Shown here: piece after piece, positions 35,401-45,661 of the stretch
Numbering within the stretch: position 1 is the stretch's first letter
Layout of the letters: each line of letters starts with the position of its first letter
From: Firmicutes bacterium HGW-Firmicutes-7
GTDB lineage: Bacteria; Bacillota; Clostridia; Lachnospirales; Vallitaleaceae
Length of the DNA stretch: 64,000 nt
Direction: 5' to 3'
NCBI GenBank assembly: GCA_002841375.1
Contig: PGZO01000020.1
Coordinates: forward strand, 1 to 64,000
Translations under genes and position numbers: made by a program
The notes under the pieces: model-generated
Databases searched by the model: none
What the model was told of the DNA's origin: nothing
Seen by the model: only the letters and a program-made list of their open reading frames with translations

Positions 35401-36318
35401 ATAGCTAGAAATGACTATATTATTAACCAAGATCAAAAATATGTTAGAGAAGTATTATCTCCAAAAGTCCATGGTTCGTGGATACTTGATAAGGTTACAC
35501 AGAAGGATCGTCTTGATTTTTTTGTTTTATTTTCTTCAATAGCTTCCATTTTTTCTGCTCCTGGACAGTGCAGTTATTCGGCAGCGAATGCATATCAAGA
35601 TTCATTTTCTTCATTTAGAAACAAAGAGGGTAGAAAAACCTTGGTAATTAACTGGGTTGCTTGGAAAGAAACAGGAATGGCTGTTGACCATATGGCTAGT
35701 ATTGATACGATATTTAAAGCAATCATCAATAGAAAAGCAATTATAGCCTTTGATCAGGTTATAAATAAGAATATATCCCAGGTGATTATTGGCGCATTGA
35801 ATTTTGAAGATAGCAAAATAGAGCTACTCGACAAATATTCCTTTAAGTTGTCAAAGGAGCTTCAAACAAATCTGCAAAATGCAAAAATAAACTTACAAAG
35901 CAAAAAAACGAATATAAAACATAAGCGCAAGTTAGAAACTAAAAGTAACGACTATTCAGAGATTGAGAAAATTGTTGAAGATATCTGCAAGAATATGTTG
36001 GGATTTGATGAAATTGATGTGGAGGAAAGTTTTTTTGATATGGGTGCAGATTCAATAACGCTGACTAGTATACATGAAAAAGTTAATAAGCAATTCCCAG
36101 GTAAGGTTACGATACCTCAAATGTTTGGCAGTCCAACGATAGCCAGAATTTCACAAGATATATTTGAGAAAACTCAAAATAAGCAACAAGAGATTTTGGA
36201 AAAAGACGAGGTTAAAGTCCAAAATTATGATAGTGAGCTTGATATGCTGTTGGAGAGGCTCGAAAGTGGTGATATGGATATAGAAGAAGCCATAAATAAC
36301 ATGGATAAGTTAATTTAA
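32440..36318 (+). CDS. trans-AT PKS module: KS-KR-ACP
   Basis: 1292 residues. KS (about 25-460) with C206 in DTACSSS, H339 in EAHGTGT and H379 in SNIGHL, an intact triad. A KS-adjacent linker follows with no AT domain, then KR (structural part about 640-860, catalytic part 880-1065) with GGAGGIG, S1033 and Y1046. ACP Ser1205 is in MGADSI. The C-terminus (LLERLESGDMDIEEAINNMD) looks like a docking helix pair for the next protein. It would extend the starter by two carbons and reduce the keto group to a hydroxyl. I start at ATG 32440 behind CAGGGAGA; an upstream TTG at 32413 has no ribosome site. Confidence 0.93.
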   Translation: MEGKSLRLEKLKINKSTGNIKVDIKEPSNKDIAIIGIGIKLPKANNLKQFWYILENGIDLVRELPEERRIDTEKYLKYNRSYNKDIQYLKGAFLEDIDKFDFKFFKMTPKEASLMSPIQRLFLETAWNAIEDAGYGGRKLASTNTGVYLGLISDVEGYKYKQMLANVEELSMLQLAMSGNLCSIAPSRISYILDLKGPSMLVDTACSSSLVSLHVACQAIRNGECDQALAGGIRINILPYDDQVKIGIESSDGITRTFDDNSDGTGIGEGVVAILLKPLNQAIRDHDNIYAVIKGSAVNQDGNSMGITAPNAIAQGKVIEKAWKESGIDPQTISYIEAHGTGTKLGDPIEIEGITRAFKQHTSKKQFCAIGSVKSNIGHLYEAAGLAGLVKCVLMFQNKRLLQNMNFNFPNQKINFEQSPVYLCNKLQEWETDGFPRRCGVSSFGFSGTNCHVILEEAPKVEEKVKSEGKPRIFTISAKSKESLIELIRAYELLCKESKNIDITNLCYTAATGRGHFNYRLAFITNSQKDFKQKIAELEKNKFGEFINEDMFYCDNTIMEITDEQKDRYTTQISQFICDHISTGSNSSEKLREICKLYIKGLDIKWEALYRQEETYKISIPTYPFEKKRCWLNIPEVQNEITALTDENLFYGIGWKKEDLNFNYDESIDKESVLIFKDNRGLSDTIAGIFKQKGADVIEVQYGVDYEKKDNFCYTVGNVQEHYDGLIKEIKHKNIIKIIFMSTVGNFTEIENIKELDHKLDCGVFSLLYLVKAIHNASMSEGMELTLVSDYVYEINNQQKRICPENAPLLGLGKVISKEYPNISCKCIDIDDATKASEVLNEVYYSEKYQVVYRNGSRYVQELSSVDFDKCEPLEVHFKYDGVYIITGGAGGIGLEIAKYLAFKSKANIALINRTNMPEASSWDAILKENSNSKISKRIKGIKDIEALGSKVMYYNADIQDIAAIEGVVKELRKDFGKINGVFHCAGIARNDYIINQDQKYVREVLSPKVHGSWILDKVTQKDRLDFFVLFSSIASIFSAPGQCSYSAANAYQDSFSSFRNKEGRKTLVINWVAWKETGMAVDHMASIDTIFKAIINRKAIIAFDQVINKNISQVIIGALNFEDSKIELLDKYSFKLSKELQTNLQNAKINLQSKKTNIKHKRKLETKSNDYSEIEKIVEDICKNMLGFDEIDVEESFFDMGADSITLTSIHEKVNKQFPGKVTIPQMFGSPTIARISQDIFEKTQNKQQEILEKDEVKVQNYDSELDMLLERLESGDMDIEEAINNMDKLI

Positions 36319-36338
36319 CCGATGTGCAAGCGAAGATT

Positions 36339-36367
36339 GCATTCGGTTACGAAACCGTAGCGAATGC
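36339..36367 (+). other. Intra-operon hairpin
   Basis: GCATTCG (36339-36345) and CGAATGC (36361-36367) are exact complements, with an inner CGGTT/AACCG alternative pairing. It lies between two PKS genes, just before GGAGG. It may mark an mRNA processing or translation-control site. Confidence 0.35.
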
Positions 36368-36418
36368 GGAGGTTTTGTAACATTGACATGAGTGAGTTAT
36401 AAATATGGAGGATACTTT

Positions 36419-39400
36419 ATGAATAACATATTTAAATATATACTTGGAAATGTACCAAAAGGTACAATAGATAAACAAACAGCAATTCAACTTATTAAAA
36501 TGATAAAAGATGAGGAAAAGGAGTCAGTAGGTAATATTGCAATTATTGGGATAGCCTTGAAAATGCCATTTGCTGAGAACCCTATGGCGTTCTGGGAAAA
36601 TTTGAAAGCTGGGAAAGATTGTATTAGGGAGTATCCAGAGAGTAGGAAAAAAGATGCAAATGAGTATTTAGCACATAGGCGTGTAAACTCTGAGGAGATG
36701 AGCTATAGTAAAGGGGCCTTTTTAGAGGACGTAGATAAGTTCGATTATAGTTTTTTTAATATTTCACCTAAAGAAGCTAGTTTGATGGATCCAAATCAAA
36801 GAATGTTTCTTGAGGTAACTTGGAGTGCCATTGAGGATGCAGGATATTCTACGAAGAAATTGGCTAAAACAAAGACAGGTGTTTTTGTGGGATTTTCAAC
36901 CAATCCTATTGGAAATTATGAGCGATATGTGGAAGAAATGGATCCATCGTCCCTGTCGGTTTCGGTTCCAGGTATTTTAACCTCAATCATTGCTAGCAGA
37001 ATATCCTACATGTTAGATTTTAAAGGACCAACTATGATGATCGATGCAGCCTGCTCATCTTCACTTGTAGCTGTTTATGAAGCATGTAAAAGCTTGCAAA
37101 ATGGTGAATCGGACCTTGCAATCGCCGGAGGAGTAAAGTTGAATTTACTTCCAATTGACAATCAAATCAAGCTTGGCATTGAATCATCAAACTATAAAAC
37201 GAACGCTTTTGATAATAGTTCAGATGGTACAGGGATTGGTGAAGGTGTGGTTGCAGTTCTCTTAAAACCGTTAGATAAAGCCATACGAGACAAGGACAAT
37301 ATATATGCTGTTATAAAAGGTGGCGCTATTAATCAAGACGGTAAATCAGTTGGAATAACAGCTCCAAACATGGAGGCTCAAACAGAAGTGATTCTGCAGG
37401 CCTGGAAGAAAGCGAATATAGATCCTGAAACCATTACCTATATTGAAGCACATGGGACGGGTACTGAATTAGGTGATCCAGTAGAAATTGAAGGGCTACA
37501 GCAGGCCTTTAATAAATACACCAATAAGAAGCAGTTTTGTGCAATTGGATCAGTTAAGTCAAATATTGGACATTTATTCGAGGCTTCTGGTATTGCGAGC
37601 CTTGCTAAGGTTGCCTTATGTCTTAAAAATAAAGAATTGGTACCTTCAATTAATTTTAATTTCCCTAATCAAAAAATAAATTTTGAGGAAACCGCAGTTT
37701 ATTTAAATGACAAACAGTTAAAATGGGAACCTGAAAATATTCCAAGACGGTGTGGAGTTAGCTCCTTTGGTTTTAGTGGCACAAATTGTCATATGATACT
37801 TGAAGAAGCGCCAAAACCAAAAGAAATTGCAGCTTCACAAGAACCGAGTCCTGAAATAATTACCTTTTCAGCAAAAAGTAAAAAAGGGTTGGAAGAACTT
37901 ATCCATAAATATAAGGAATTTTTAAGTGCAAAAAACAATGATTTATTATCAGATATCTGCTATACAGCAAATACTGGAAGAGTACATTATGATTTTAGAG
38001 TTGCAATATTGGTGGAAGGTATAGAAAATTTAAAAGAATTATTATTAGAAATAGATACAGGAAACGTAGAAGAAATTACACAAAAGGAAGTGTATTATAG
38101 TAAAGTAACCCGCTCTGATAATGAGGAGACATCTATTAAAAAAGTGACAGAAGATGCAAGATCTATTATTGAAGAAATATTATACACTGGTAAAAGTAAC
38201 AAGAATATCCTTAAAAAATTATGCAAACTATATGCTTTAGGCGCAAATATACAGTGGGATGTGTTATATAACAATGACAATGTAAAAAAAGTAAGCTTGC
38301 CATCCTACCCTTTTGAAAAAAGCAGATGTTGGCTGAAGTCTGGACAAGAAAAACAAACTTTCAAAAAAGCTGATGAACATATACTACATCCATTGGTAGA
38401 AAGAAAAATAGTTGAATCGATGAATTTTGAAATATTTAGTACGGATCTTTCGCCAGAGAAACATTGGGTATTAAGCAACCATATCATAATGGATAGTTAT
38501 GTACTTGCGGGATTTAACTATATGGAGATTGCTTTTCAAGCAACACATAAATATTATGCTGGTAAGGCGGTAGAGTTTAAGGATTTTACTTTTATAACAC
38601 CAATGATTTTACAAAAAAGCGATGAAGTAAAGAATTTACAAGTAATCGTTCAACATGAAAAAAACTATACTACCTTTAGTGCTGTAAGCAAGGTGGATTA
38701 TGAGGATGATATTGAATGGACTAAACATGTTGAAGGAAAAGTATGTTCTATTGATTTTCCTAAAGGTAAACTATTTGTATTAGATACATTAAGAGAAGCG
38801 TGTCCTCAAAAAGAACTAAATCTAGACCAAAACAAAATAGTGAAAGGCTTTATTGCTTTCGGGCCTCGCTGGTTAAATATTAACGCTATATATTATAGTA
38901 AGGAAACTGCTTTAGCAGAATTAGAACTTAATGCGGAGCTATCTAAGGATTTAGATATATATTATTTGCATCCAGCACTTCTTGATATGGGTATAAATGC
39001 ATTTGCAATGGTTCTAGGAAATGAAAGTGGTATAAGATATTTGCCTTTAGAATTTAAAAGTCTTAAGGTGTACGGAGCATTACCTAGAAAATTTTATAGC
39101 TATGCAATAAAAAAAGGAGATCCAATCCAAAAAGAAACGATAACCTTTGATGTGTTTTTTATGGACGAAAATGGTAGAGTTTTTGCCGAAATTAGTGAGT
39201 ATTCTGTTAAAAGAGTTCACGAATTTAAGACCTTGGTAAGAAGGAACATTTATTCAAAAGTTAATTGGGTTAATAATAAATTGACGAATCCTGTTAATAC
39301 ATTTGCTGGGGATAACGTTATAGTTTTTAAGAATGATACTGGACTTTCCAAAAGTATTATTAATAAATTAAAATTAAATGGAACAACAGTTATAGAAGTA

Positions 39401-42400
39401 AACGTAGGAAAAGAATTTAAAGCAAATAGTGATAAAGATTATATAGTTGGAAATAAGGAAGAAGATTATCAAAAACTAATTGAGCGTATTGCTCCTTTGA
39501 AGCCAACGCTCATCCTACATATGGCTGCATTTGGAAGAACGATAGATGGTGATACCAAGCAGCTGGATTATGGCGTGAGAAGTTTGTTTTATTTAACAAA
39601 AGGGATTGTAAATAGTAGTTTTAAAAACATAAACCTTTTTGTTTTATCAGAATGTGGGGATACTGTCTCTGGAAATGAGATTAAGATTAATCCAAATAAT
39701 GCAGCGTTGGTAGCACTTTGTAAAGTGATACCCAAAGAATATTCAAATATAAAAGGTAGATGTATGGACATTGATCATACAGTAACAGAAGAAGATATTA
39801 TTTCTGAATTAGGTCTTGAATATGATAATGAGCTTGTTGCGTATAGAGAAGGTGAGAGATACATTGAAGAAATTGGTTCTTTTAATATTGAGGATAATAA
39901 AAATAATGGTGTGGAAATTACAAAGGATGGCACTTATTTAATCACTGGTGGGCTAGGTGGTATAGGTATTGAAATAGCGAAGCATTTAGCTACCAAGAAT
40001 AAAGTTAATCTTGTTCTTGTTGGTCGTAGCAGAATACCTAAACGTGATACTTGGTCTGAGTTGCTTTTGAAAAATGAAGATGCTAAATTATGTAGAAAAA
40101 TAAAGGAAATAGTTGAATTAGAAAATAATAATAATTCAAAAGTTCTAATTTGTAGTGCTGACGTTTCAAATCAATCAGAAATGAATAATGTAATTGAAGA
40201 GGTTGTAAAGAACTTTGGTCACATCAATGGTATTATTCATAGCGCTGGTGTTGCAGGTGACGGATTTTTAATCAATAAGGATATAGACACTTTTGACAGT
40301 GTGTTACTACCAAAAATTCAAGGTGCTTGGAACTTACACTGTCTTACTGAAAGTATGGAGTTAGACTTTTTCGTAGTATGCTCTTCAATTGCTACGATAT
40401 TGGGCATGCCAGGGCAAGGAGATTATACAGCCGCAAATGCTTTCTTAAATGCATTCGCATCTTACAGGAATAAATTAGGAAAAAGGACGTTATCGATTAA
40501 TTGGTCTGAATGGAAAGAAACTGGAATGGCTGTTGATTATGATGTAGATATCGATAATATTTTTGAAGCCTTACCAACAAGACAAGCCATTGATGCTTTT
40601 GATGAAGTAATCAAAAAGGATATACAACAGGTGATTGTTGGTGATTGGAAATTTGATTCCAAAATGTTTGAAACTGTACATTTAAACTTATCACAGGAGT
40701 TGAAGAATAAGAGAGAAAGAGAAAAGATTCACTTAGAATCACAAAAGCAAGGGAAAAGGCAAAATTCAAAGGTTATATTAATAGGACGATCTAATGAAAA
40801 GTACACCGATACAGAGAAGAAACTTGCACAAATATGGGAAGAAATCCTTGGTTATGAAGAAATAAGTGTGGAAGATAGTTTCTTTAAACTAGGTGGAGAT
40901 TCAATAAAAGCAATTAGTCTGGTTAGTTTAATCAATAAACGCCTTGAGGCAAACATTCAAATAAAGGATGTATATGTGCATCAGAGTATTGAGCAAATTG
41001 CACATTATCTTCAAAATGATAATGAAGTGAAGTTAGATGATTCATTAGTTAACGGATTTAAAATTGTTGAAAATATTAAGAAGAAAGTTTTGAATGATCA
41101 AACCCGTCAACAGCGATTACCAAATGATTATGAAGACTTCTATCCGTTGAGCTTTATTCAACAGGGTATGGTATTTTTAGCAAAACTGAAACCAGATGAA
41201 CCAATCTACCACGATCAATTTTCCTATAATATAACAACAAAAGACTTCAATATGGATTCTTTTATGAAAGCTATTAAAATAGTAAGTCAGAGACATCCAA
41301 TACTAAGAGTAACGTTTAATACTGATTTATTTGATACACCTATACAAATTGTTCACAAAAATAAAATTCCTGAAATTATATTAGAAGATATTTCTACTTT
41401 TGATAAAGAGCGCAGAAAAGACAAAATACACGAATACTCCGAAACTGATTTAAAAAATAAATTTACATTTGACGGTCATTTGCTTTGGAGAATGAGGTTG
41501 TTTAAATCAAGCGACGAGCAAATTACGCTGATGATGAGTTATCAGCATTCAATTCTTGATGGTTGGAGTGTAGCTACGTTAATTACTGATTTACTTGAGG
41601 CGTACAAACTTATTAGTGAAGGAAAGGAAGTCGCAGTTTCAAAACTGGCAAACAGCTACAAAGAGTATGTTGCATATAATCTTGGACGAATTAAATCTAA
41701 AGAAAATGAAGTATACTGGTCTAATATGCTTGACGGTTATTCCAGAAATAAATTACCTTTTAACCTATCAAATAGAAAAATAGATGATGTTTTGGGAAGT
41801 AAGATTTTTAGAGGAAATATTAATATAGAGCTTTTAGAAAAACTTGAGCGACTAGCAAAATCTTATGGATGTACACTGAAGGAAATGTGTATTAGTGCTT
41901 ATGTTTATTTGATAAGTGTAATATCAACTGAAAAGGATGTTACTACAGGAATCGTTACACATAATAGACCACCATTAGAAGATGCAGATAAAATTTTAGG
42001 AAACTTTTTAAATACGATTCCAATAAGAATCAATATAAATGAGACAACAAAAAAGACAGACCTAATCAAGAAAGTGAAGGAACATATGATTAAGTCTAAA
42101 GTTCATGAATTGTTTTTAGCAGATATTAGTAGCCTAATGAACGAATCTAATTCACAAGAGGGTAATCCAATATTTGATACGTTATTTAATTTTACAAGCT
42201 TTCATAATTTAGAGGATAGTGGAAAATTAAATACATTATCAGAAGAATTTGATGCTGATTTTGAATTGAATCAAATGACCAATACCTTGTTTGATCTTGA
42301 AGTAACAGCAACACAAAAGAAGTTTAGTATGTATATAAAATATTCACCTAACTATTTTTATGAAAGTGATATTGAAACAGCCTTTAAATTATACGTACGG

Positions 42401-45400
42401 ATCTTGGAAAAAATTGCTGACGATCAATGTGAAGAATTAAAAATTGAAGAGCTTTTATCAGTAGATGAAAAAAGCAAAATTTTGCTGGATTTTAATAACA
42501 CGACAATCGAATATCAAAAGCATAAGTTGATGCATCACTTAATAGAAGAACAAGCAGTTAAATCGCCTGAAAACATAGCGTTGACGTATAAAGACAAAGA
42601 AATTACATATAAGGAATTAAACGTTAGATCAAATCAACTTGCGTGGATATTGATTAAAAAGGGTGTACGTTGTGGTGATAATGTTGCCCTTGTATCAAAA
42701 AGAAATTTTGAGATGATCATAGGGATGTTGGGGATACTCAAAGCAGGAGCAGCCTATGTACCTATAGATCCTAATTACCCATGTGCAAGAAGAGACTATA
42801 TAGCGAAGAATTCAAATGTAACAGCCGTAGTGCTCGATAAGGACTATGAAGTTTCTCTAAAAAACACGATAAAAATTGACTATGAAAATATGTTAGGGTA
42901 TCCCACTAGAAACCCAAATATTGAAAAAAATTCTAAAGATCTTGCCTATATTATTTACACTTCTGGGTCAACCGGTTTACCAAAGGGTGTAATGATAGAG
43001 CATCATTCGGCTATAAACTTAATTAGTTGGGTAAACAGAGAATTTGATGTGAATGAAAAAGATGTATTACTATTTATCACTTCAATGTGCTTTGACCTTT
43101 CAGTATATGATATATTTGGAATCCTTGCTGTTGGGGGAAGAATTGTAATTGCAGAAAGTGAACAAATAAAAGAACCTCAAGCGCTTAAAAGGTTGCTTAA
43201 GGATGAAGGTATTACTTTTTGGGACTCCGTACCATCAACCATGAATTATATCATTAACGCTATTGAGGAGAAGGAAGAAGATTTTTGCCAAACTGACTTG
43301 AGATTGGTGTTTATGAGCGGTGATTGGATTCCTGTAAAATTACCAGATAAAGTCAAAAGATATTTTCCTAATACTAGCGTTATTAGTTTAGGCGGAGCTA
43401 CAGAGGGTACTGTATGGTCAATATACTATCCAATTGAGGATGTTTCTAAGTACCAAACGAGTATCCCTTATGGTAAACCTATGGATAATAATTATTTTTA
43501 CATACTGGATGATCATAGAAACATTGTCCCATATGGTGTTGCAGGAGAGCTTTATATCGGTGGTGTAGGAGTAGCAAGAGGATATGCTAACGATGAAGAA
43601 AAGACAAGTAAATCCTTTGTACCAGATAGGTTTCAAAATGCGGACAATAAGCTGGCTAGGATGTATAAGACCGGTGATTTAGGAAGAATGTTGCCGGATG
43701 GCAACATAGAATTTTTAGGAAGGAAGGACTATCAAGTAAAAATAAGAGGTTATAGGGTAGAACTTGGAGAGATTGAAAATCAGTTATTGAAACGTCAAGA
43801 CATACGAGAAGCCGTAGTTGTAGATAAAGTTGATTCAAGTGGGAACAAATATCTTTCCGCTTACCTTGTTTCTAATAAGGAAATTGCAAATGCTACATTA
43901 CGTGAGCATTTATCCAAGGAATTACCTGAATATATGATTCCTACGTATTTTATTAAAATCGATAAACTTCCATTGACTTCTAATGGAAAAATAGATAGAA
44001 AAGCGCTTCCAGACGTTGATTGTATTCATACGGGAGTTGAATATGAAGGACCCACTAATGAAATACAAGAAAAACTTATAGAAATATGGAAAGAGGTACT
44101 TGAAGTAGAGAAGATCGGAATAAATGATAGCTTTTTTGATTTGGGAGGACATTCCTTAAAAGTGACCGCTCTTGTTTCTAAAATACATAAAGTGTTAAAT
44201 GTCGATATGCCATTAAGGGAAGTATTCGTTAATCCTACAGTAAAAGAACTTGAAATTTATATAAGGTATGCGAAAAAAGAAGCGTATTTATCGATAGAGC
44301 CAGCTCCCGAAAGTGAATATTACCTTGTATCTTACGCGCAGAACAGAATGTATATACTAAATTCAATGGAAAGTGAAAGTACTTATTACAATATGCCTGG
44401 AGCTATAATGATATATGGAAATCTTCATAAGGAAAGGGTAGAAGCAGCTTTCAAAAAGTTGGTTCAAAGACATGAAACCCTTAGAACATCTTTTGAATTA
44501 GTTGAGGATAAGCCAGTTCAGAAGATAGATAGTGCTTTAAATTTTAGTATGGATTTTATAGAGCTTAAGGAAGAAAAGATAGAAGAATTTGCTAAAGAAT
44601 TTATTAGACCCTTTGATTTAAGTATTCCATCATTATTACGGGTAACCTTAGCTAAAATTGAAGATGAAAGGCATTTACTCCTGTTTGATATGCATCACAT
44701 CATATCAGATGGAACCTCGATAAATTTATTAGTAAAAGAGCTTTTTGAAATTTACAATGGACAGCAATTGCCTGAATTAAGAATACAATATAAAGATTTC
44801 TCAATATGGCAAAATAAGGCTTATGAGACAGAAATAATTAAGAAACAGGAAAAATATTGGCTAGAAGCTTTCAAAGACGAAGTGCCGGTACTAAATATCC
44901 CAACTGATTATCCGAGACCAGCTGTAATGAGATTTGAGGGAAGTTGGCATAACTTTGAAATAGACAGTGGTCTTACCAAGAAATTAAAGAATTTGTCAAA
45001 ACAAAGTGGAACAACGATGTTCGTGACATTTTTGACAGCCTACAATGTGCTTCTAGCAAGACTTGTAGGACAAGAGGATATTGTTGTTGGAATACCGGTA
45101 GCTGGAAGAAGACATTTAGATCTAGAGAATATAATAGGAATGTTTTTAAATACAGTGGCGATTAGAAGTTATCCAAGAATGGAAAAAACCTTCTTGCAAT
45201 TGCTAGAGGAAGTAAAGGTAAACTCGCTGCAAGCATTGGAAAATCAAGATTACCAGTTTGAGATGATTTTGGATAAGCTAAATATTAAAAGAGATCAAGC
45301 TAGAAATCCATTATTTGATTGTTTATTTAATTATTTGAATTTGGAAGGGGCAATCAATCAAGAGAAAGTCTATGATGGCGAATTAATGTATACGCCATAT

Positions 45401-45661
45401 GAGTTTGAGGACAATACTGCTAAATTTGATATGACCTTTTACTTACGTGAAGTAGGAGAAAAGATAAAGGTACGATGTAATTATAGATCAAGCTTGTTTA
45501 AGGCGTCAACGATTCAATATATTACAGAACAATATGTCAAATTACTTGAGGAAATACAATTAGATGATAATAAGTTGTTGAAAGATTATGATATTTTTAG
45601 TAGAAAAAATATAGAGACATCGAAAAATACGGTTAGTACAGCTAGAAGGATTAGCAAATGA
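36419..45661 (+). CDS. Hybrid PKS/NRPS: KS-DH-KR-ACP-C-A(Cys-like)-PCP-C
   Basis: About 3080 residues. KS triad C212, H345, H385. DH about 655-940 with His688 and Asp856, but the flanking motifs are altered (HxxxG-4x-P lacks both Gly and Pro; Asn stands where Gln/His is usual). KR about 1165-1350 with GGLGGIG, S1323, Y1336. ACP Ser1495. C1 about 1575-2010 with QHSILDG (H1710, D1714). A about 2030-2530 with D2226; by-eye pocket D-L-Y-D-F-S-L-V-W, close to Cys codes, and MSGDWIP as in Cys/Gly domains. PCP Ser2579. A terminal C (H2760, D2764) starts the next module. N-terminal helices may dock to the preceding PKS. ATG 36419 follows TGGAGGA. No AT, Cy, E or methylation domain is present. Confidence 0.93.
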   Translation: MNNIFKYILGNVPKGTIDKQTAIQLIKMIKDEEKESVGNIAIIGIALKMPFAENPMAFWENLKAGKDCIREYPESRKKDANEYLAHRRVNSEEMSYSKGAFLEDVDKFDYSFFNISPKEASLMDPNQRMFLEVTWSAIEDAGYSTKKLAKTKTGVFVGFSTNPIGNYERYVEEMDPSSLSVSVPGILTSIIASRISYMLDFKGPTMMIDAACSSSLVAVYEACKSLQNGESDLAIAGGVKLNLLPIDNQIKLGIESSNYKTNAFDNSSDGTGIGEGVVAVLLKPLDKAIRDKDNIYAVIKGGAINQDGKSVGITAPNMEAQTEVILQAWKKANIDPETITYIEAHGTGTELGDPVEIEGLQQAFNKYTNKKQFCAIGSVKSNIGHLFEASGIASLAKVALCLKNKELVPSINFNFPNQKINFEETAVYLNDKQLKWEPENIPRRCGVSSFGFSGTNCHMILEEAPKPKEIAASQEPSPEIITFSAKSKKGLEELIHKYKEFLSAKNNDLLSDICYTANTGRVHYDFRVAILVEGIENLKELLLEIDTGNVEEITQKEVYYSKVTRSDNEETSIKKVTEDARSIIEEILYTGKSNKNILKKLCKLYALGANIQWDVLYNNDNVKKVSLPSYPFEKSRCWLKSGQEKQTFKKADEHILHPLVERKIVESMNFEIFSTDLSPEKHWVLSNHIIMDSYVLAGFNYMEIAFQATHKYYAGKAVEFKDFTFITPMILQKSDEVKNLQVIVQHEKNYTTFSAVSKVDYEDDIEWTKHVEGKVCSIDFPKGKLFVLDTLREACPQKELNLDQNKIVKGFIAFGPRWLNINAIYYSKETALAELELNAELSKDLDIYYLHPALLDMGINAFAMVLGNESGIRYLPLEFKSLKVYGALPRKFYSYAIKKGDPIQKETITFDVFFMDENGRVFAEISEYSVKRVHEFKTLVRRNIYSKVNWVNNKLTNPVNTFAGDNVIVFKNDTGLSKSIINKLKLNGTTVIEVNVGKEFKANSDKDYIVGNKEEDYQKLIERIAPLKPTLILHMAAFGRTIDGDTKQLDYGVRSLFYLTKGIVNSSFKNINLFVLSECGDTVSGNEIKINPNNAALVALCKVIPKEYSNIKGRCMDIDHTVTEEDIISELGLEYDNELVAYREGERYIEEIGSFNIEDNKNNGVEITKDGTYLITGGLGGIGIEIAKHLATKNKVNLVLVGRSRIPKRDTWSELLLKNEDAKLCRKIKEIVELENNNNSKVLICSADVSNQSEMNNVIEEVVKNFGHINGIIHSAGVAGDGFLINKDIDTFDSVLLPKIQGAWNLHCLTESMELDFFVVCSSIATILGMPGQGDYTAANAFLNAFASYRNKLGKRTLSINWSEWKETGMAVDYDVDIDNIFEALPTRQAIDAFDEVIKKDIQQVIVGDWKFDSKMFETVHLNLSQELKNKREREKIHLESQKQGKRQNSKVILIGRSNEKYTDTEKKLAQIWEEILGYEEISVEDSFFKLGGDSIKAISLVSLINKRLEANIQIKDVYVHQSIEQIAHYLQNDNEVKLDDSLVNGFKIVENIKKKVLNDQTRQQRLPNDYEDFYPLSFIQQGMVFLAKLKPDEPIYHDQFSYNITTKDFNMDSFMKAIKIVSQRHPILRVTFNTDLFDTPIQIVHKNKIPEIILEDISTFDKERRKDKIHEYSETDLKNKFTFDGHLLWRMRLFKSSDEQITLMMSYQHSILDGWSVATLITDLLEAYKLISEGKEVAVSKLANSYKEYVAYNLGRIKSKENEVYWSNMLDGYSRNKLPFNLSNRKIDDVLGSKIFRGNINIELLEKLERLAKSYGCTLKEMCISAYVYLISVISTEKDVTTGIVTHNRPPLEDADKILGNFLNTIPIRININETTKKTDLIKKVKEHMIKSKVHELFLADISSLMNESNSQEGNPIFDTLFNFTSFHNLEDSGKLNTLSEEFDADFELNQMTNTLFDLEVTATQKKFSMYIKYSPNYFYESDIETAFKLYVRILEKIADDQCEELKIEELLSVDEKSKILLDFNNTTIEYQKHKLMHHLIEEQAVKSPENIALTYKDKEITYKELNVRSNQLAWILIKKGVRCGDNVALVSKRNFEMIIGMLGILKAGAAYVPIDPNYPCARRDYIAKNSNVTAVVLDKDYEVSLKNTIKIDYENMLGYPTRNPNIEKNSKDLAYIIYTSGSTGLPKGVMIEHHSAINLISWVNREFDVNEKDVLLFITSMCFDLSVYDIFGILAVGGRIVIAESEQIKEPQALKRLLKDEGITFWDSVPSTMNYIINAIEEKEEDFCQTDLRLVFMSGDWIPVKLPDKVKRYFPNTSVISLGGATEGTVWSIYYPIEDVSKYQTSIPYGKPMDNNYFYILDDHRNIVPYGVAGELYIGGVGVARGYANDEEKTSKSFVPDRFQNADNKLARMYKTGDLGRMLPDGNIEFLGRKDYQVKIRGYRVELGEIENQLLKRQDIREAVVVDKVDSSGNKYLSAYLVSNKEIANATLREHLSKELPEYMIPTYFIKIDKLPLTSNGKIDRKALPDVDCIHTGVEYEGPTNEIQEKLIEIWKEVLEVEKIGINDSFFDLGGHSLKVTALVSKIHKVLNVDMPLREVFVNPTVKELEIYIRYAKKEAYLSIEPAPESEYYLVSYAQNRMYILNSMESESTYYNMPGAIMIYGNLHKERVEAAFKKLVQRHETLRTSFELVEDKPVQKIDSALNFSMDFIELKEEKIEEFAKEFIRPFDLSIPSLLRVTLAKIEDERHLLLFDMHHIISDGTSINLLVKELFEIYNGQQLPELRIQYKDFSIWQNKAYETEIIKKQEKYWLEAFKDEVPVLNIPTDYPRPAVMRFEGSWHNFEIDSGLTKKLKNLSKQSGTTMFVTFLTAYNVLLARLVGQEDIVVGIPVAGRRHLDLENIIGMFLNTVAIRSYPRMEKTFLQLLEEVKVNSLQALENQDYQFEMILDKLNIKRDQARNPLFDCLFNYLNLEGAINQEKVYDGELMYTPYEFEDNTAKFDMTFYLREVGEKIKVRCNYRSSLFKASTIQYITEQYVKLLEEIQLDDNKLLKDYDIFSRKNIETSKNTVSTARRISK

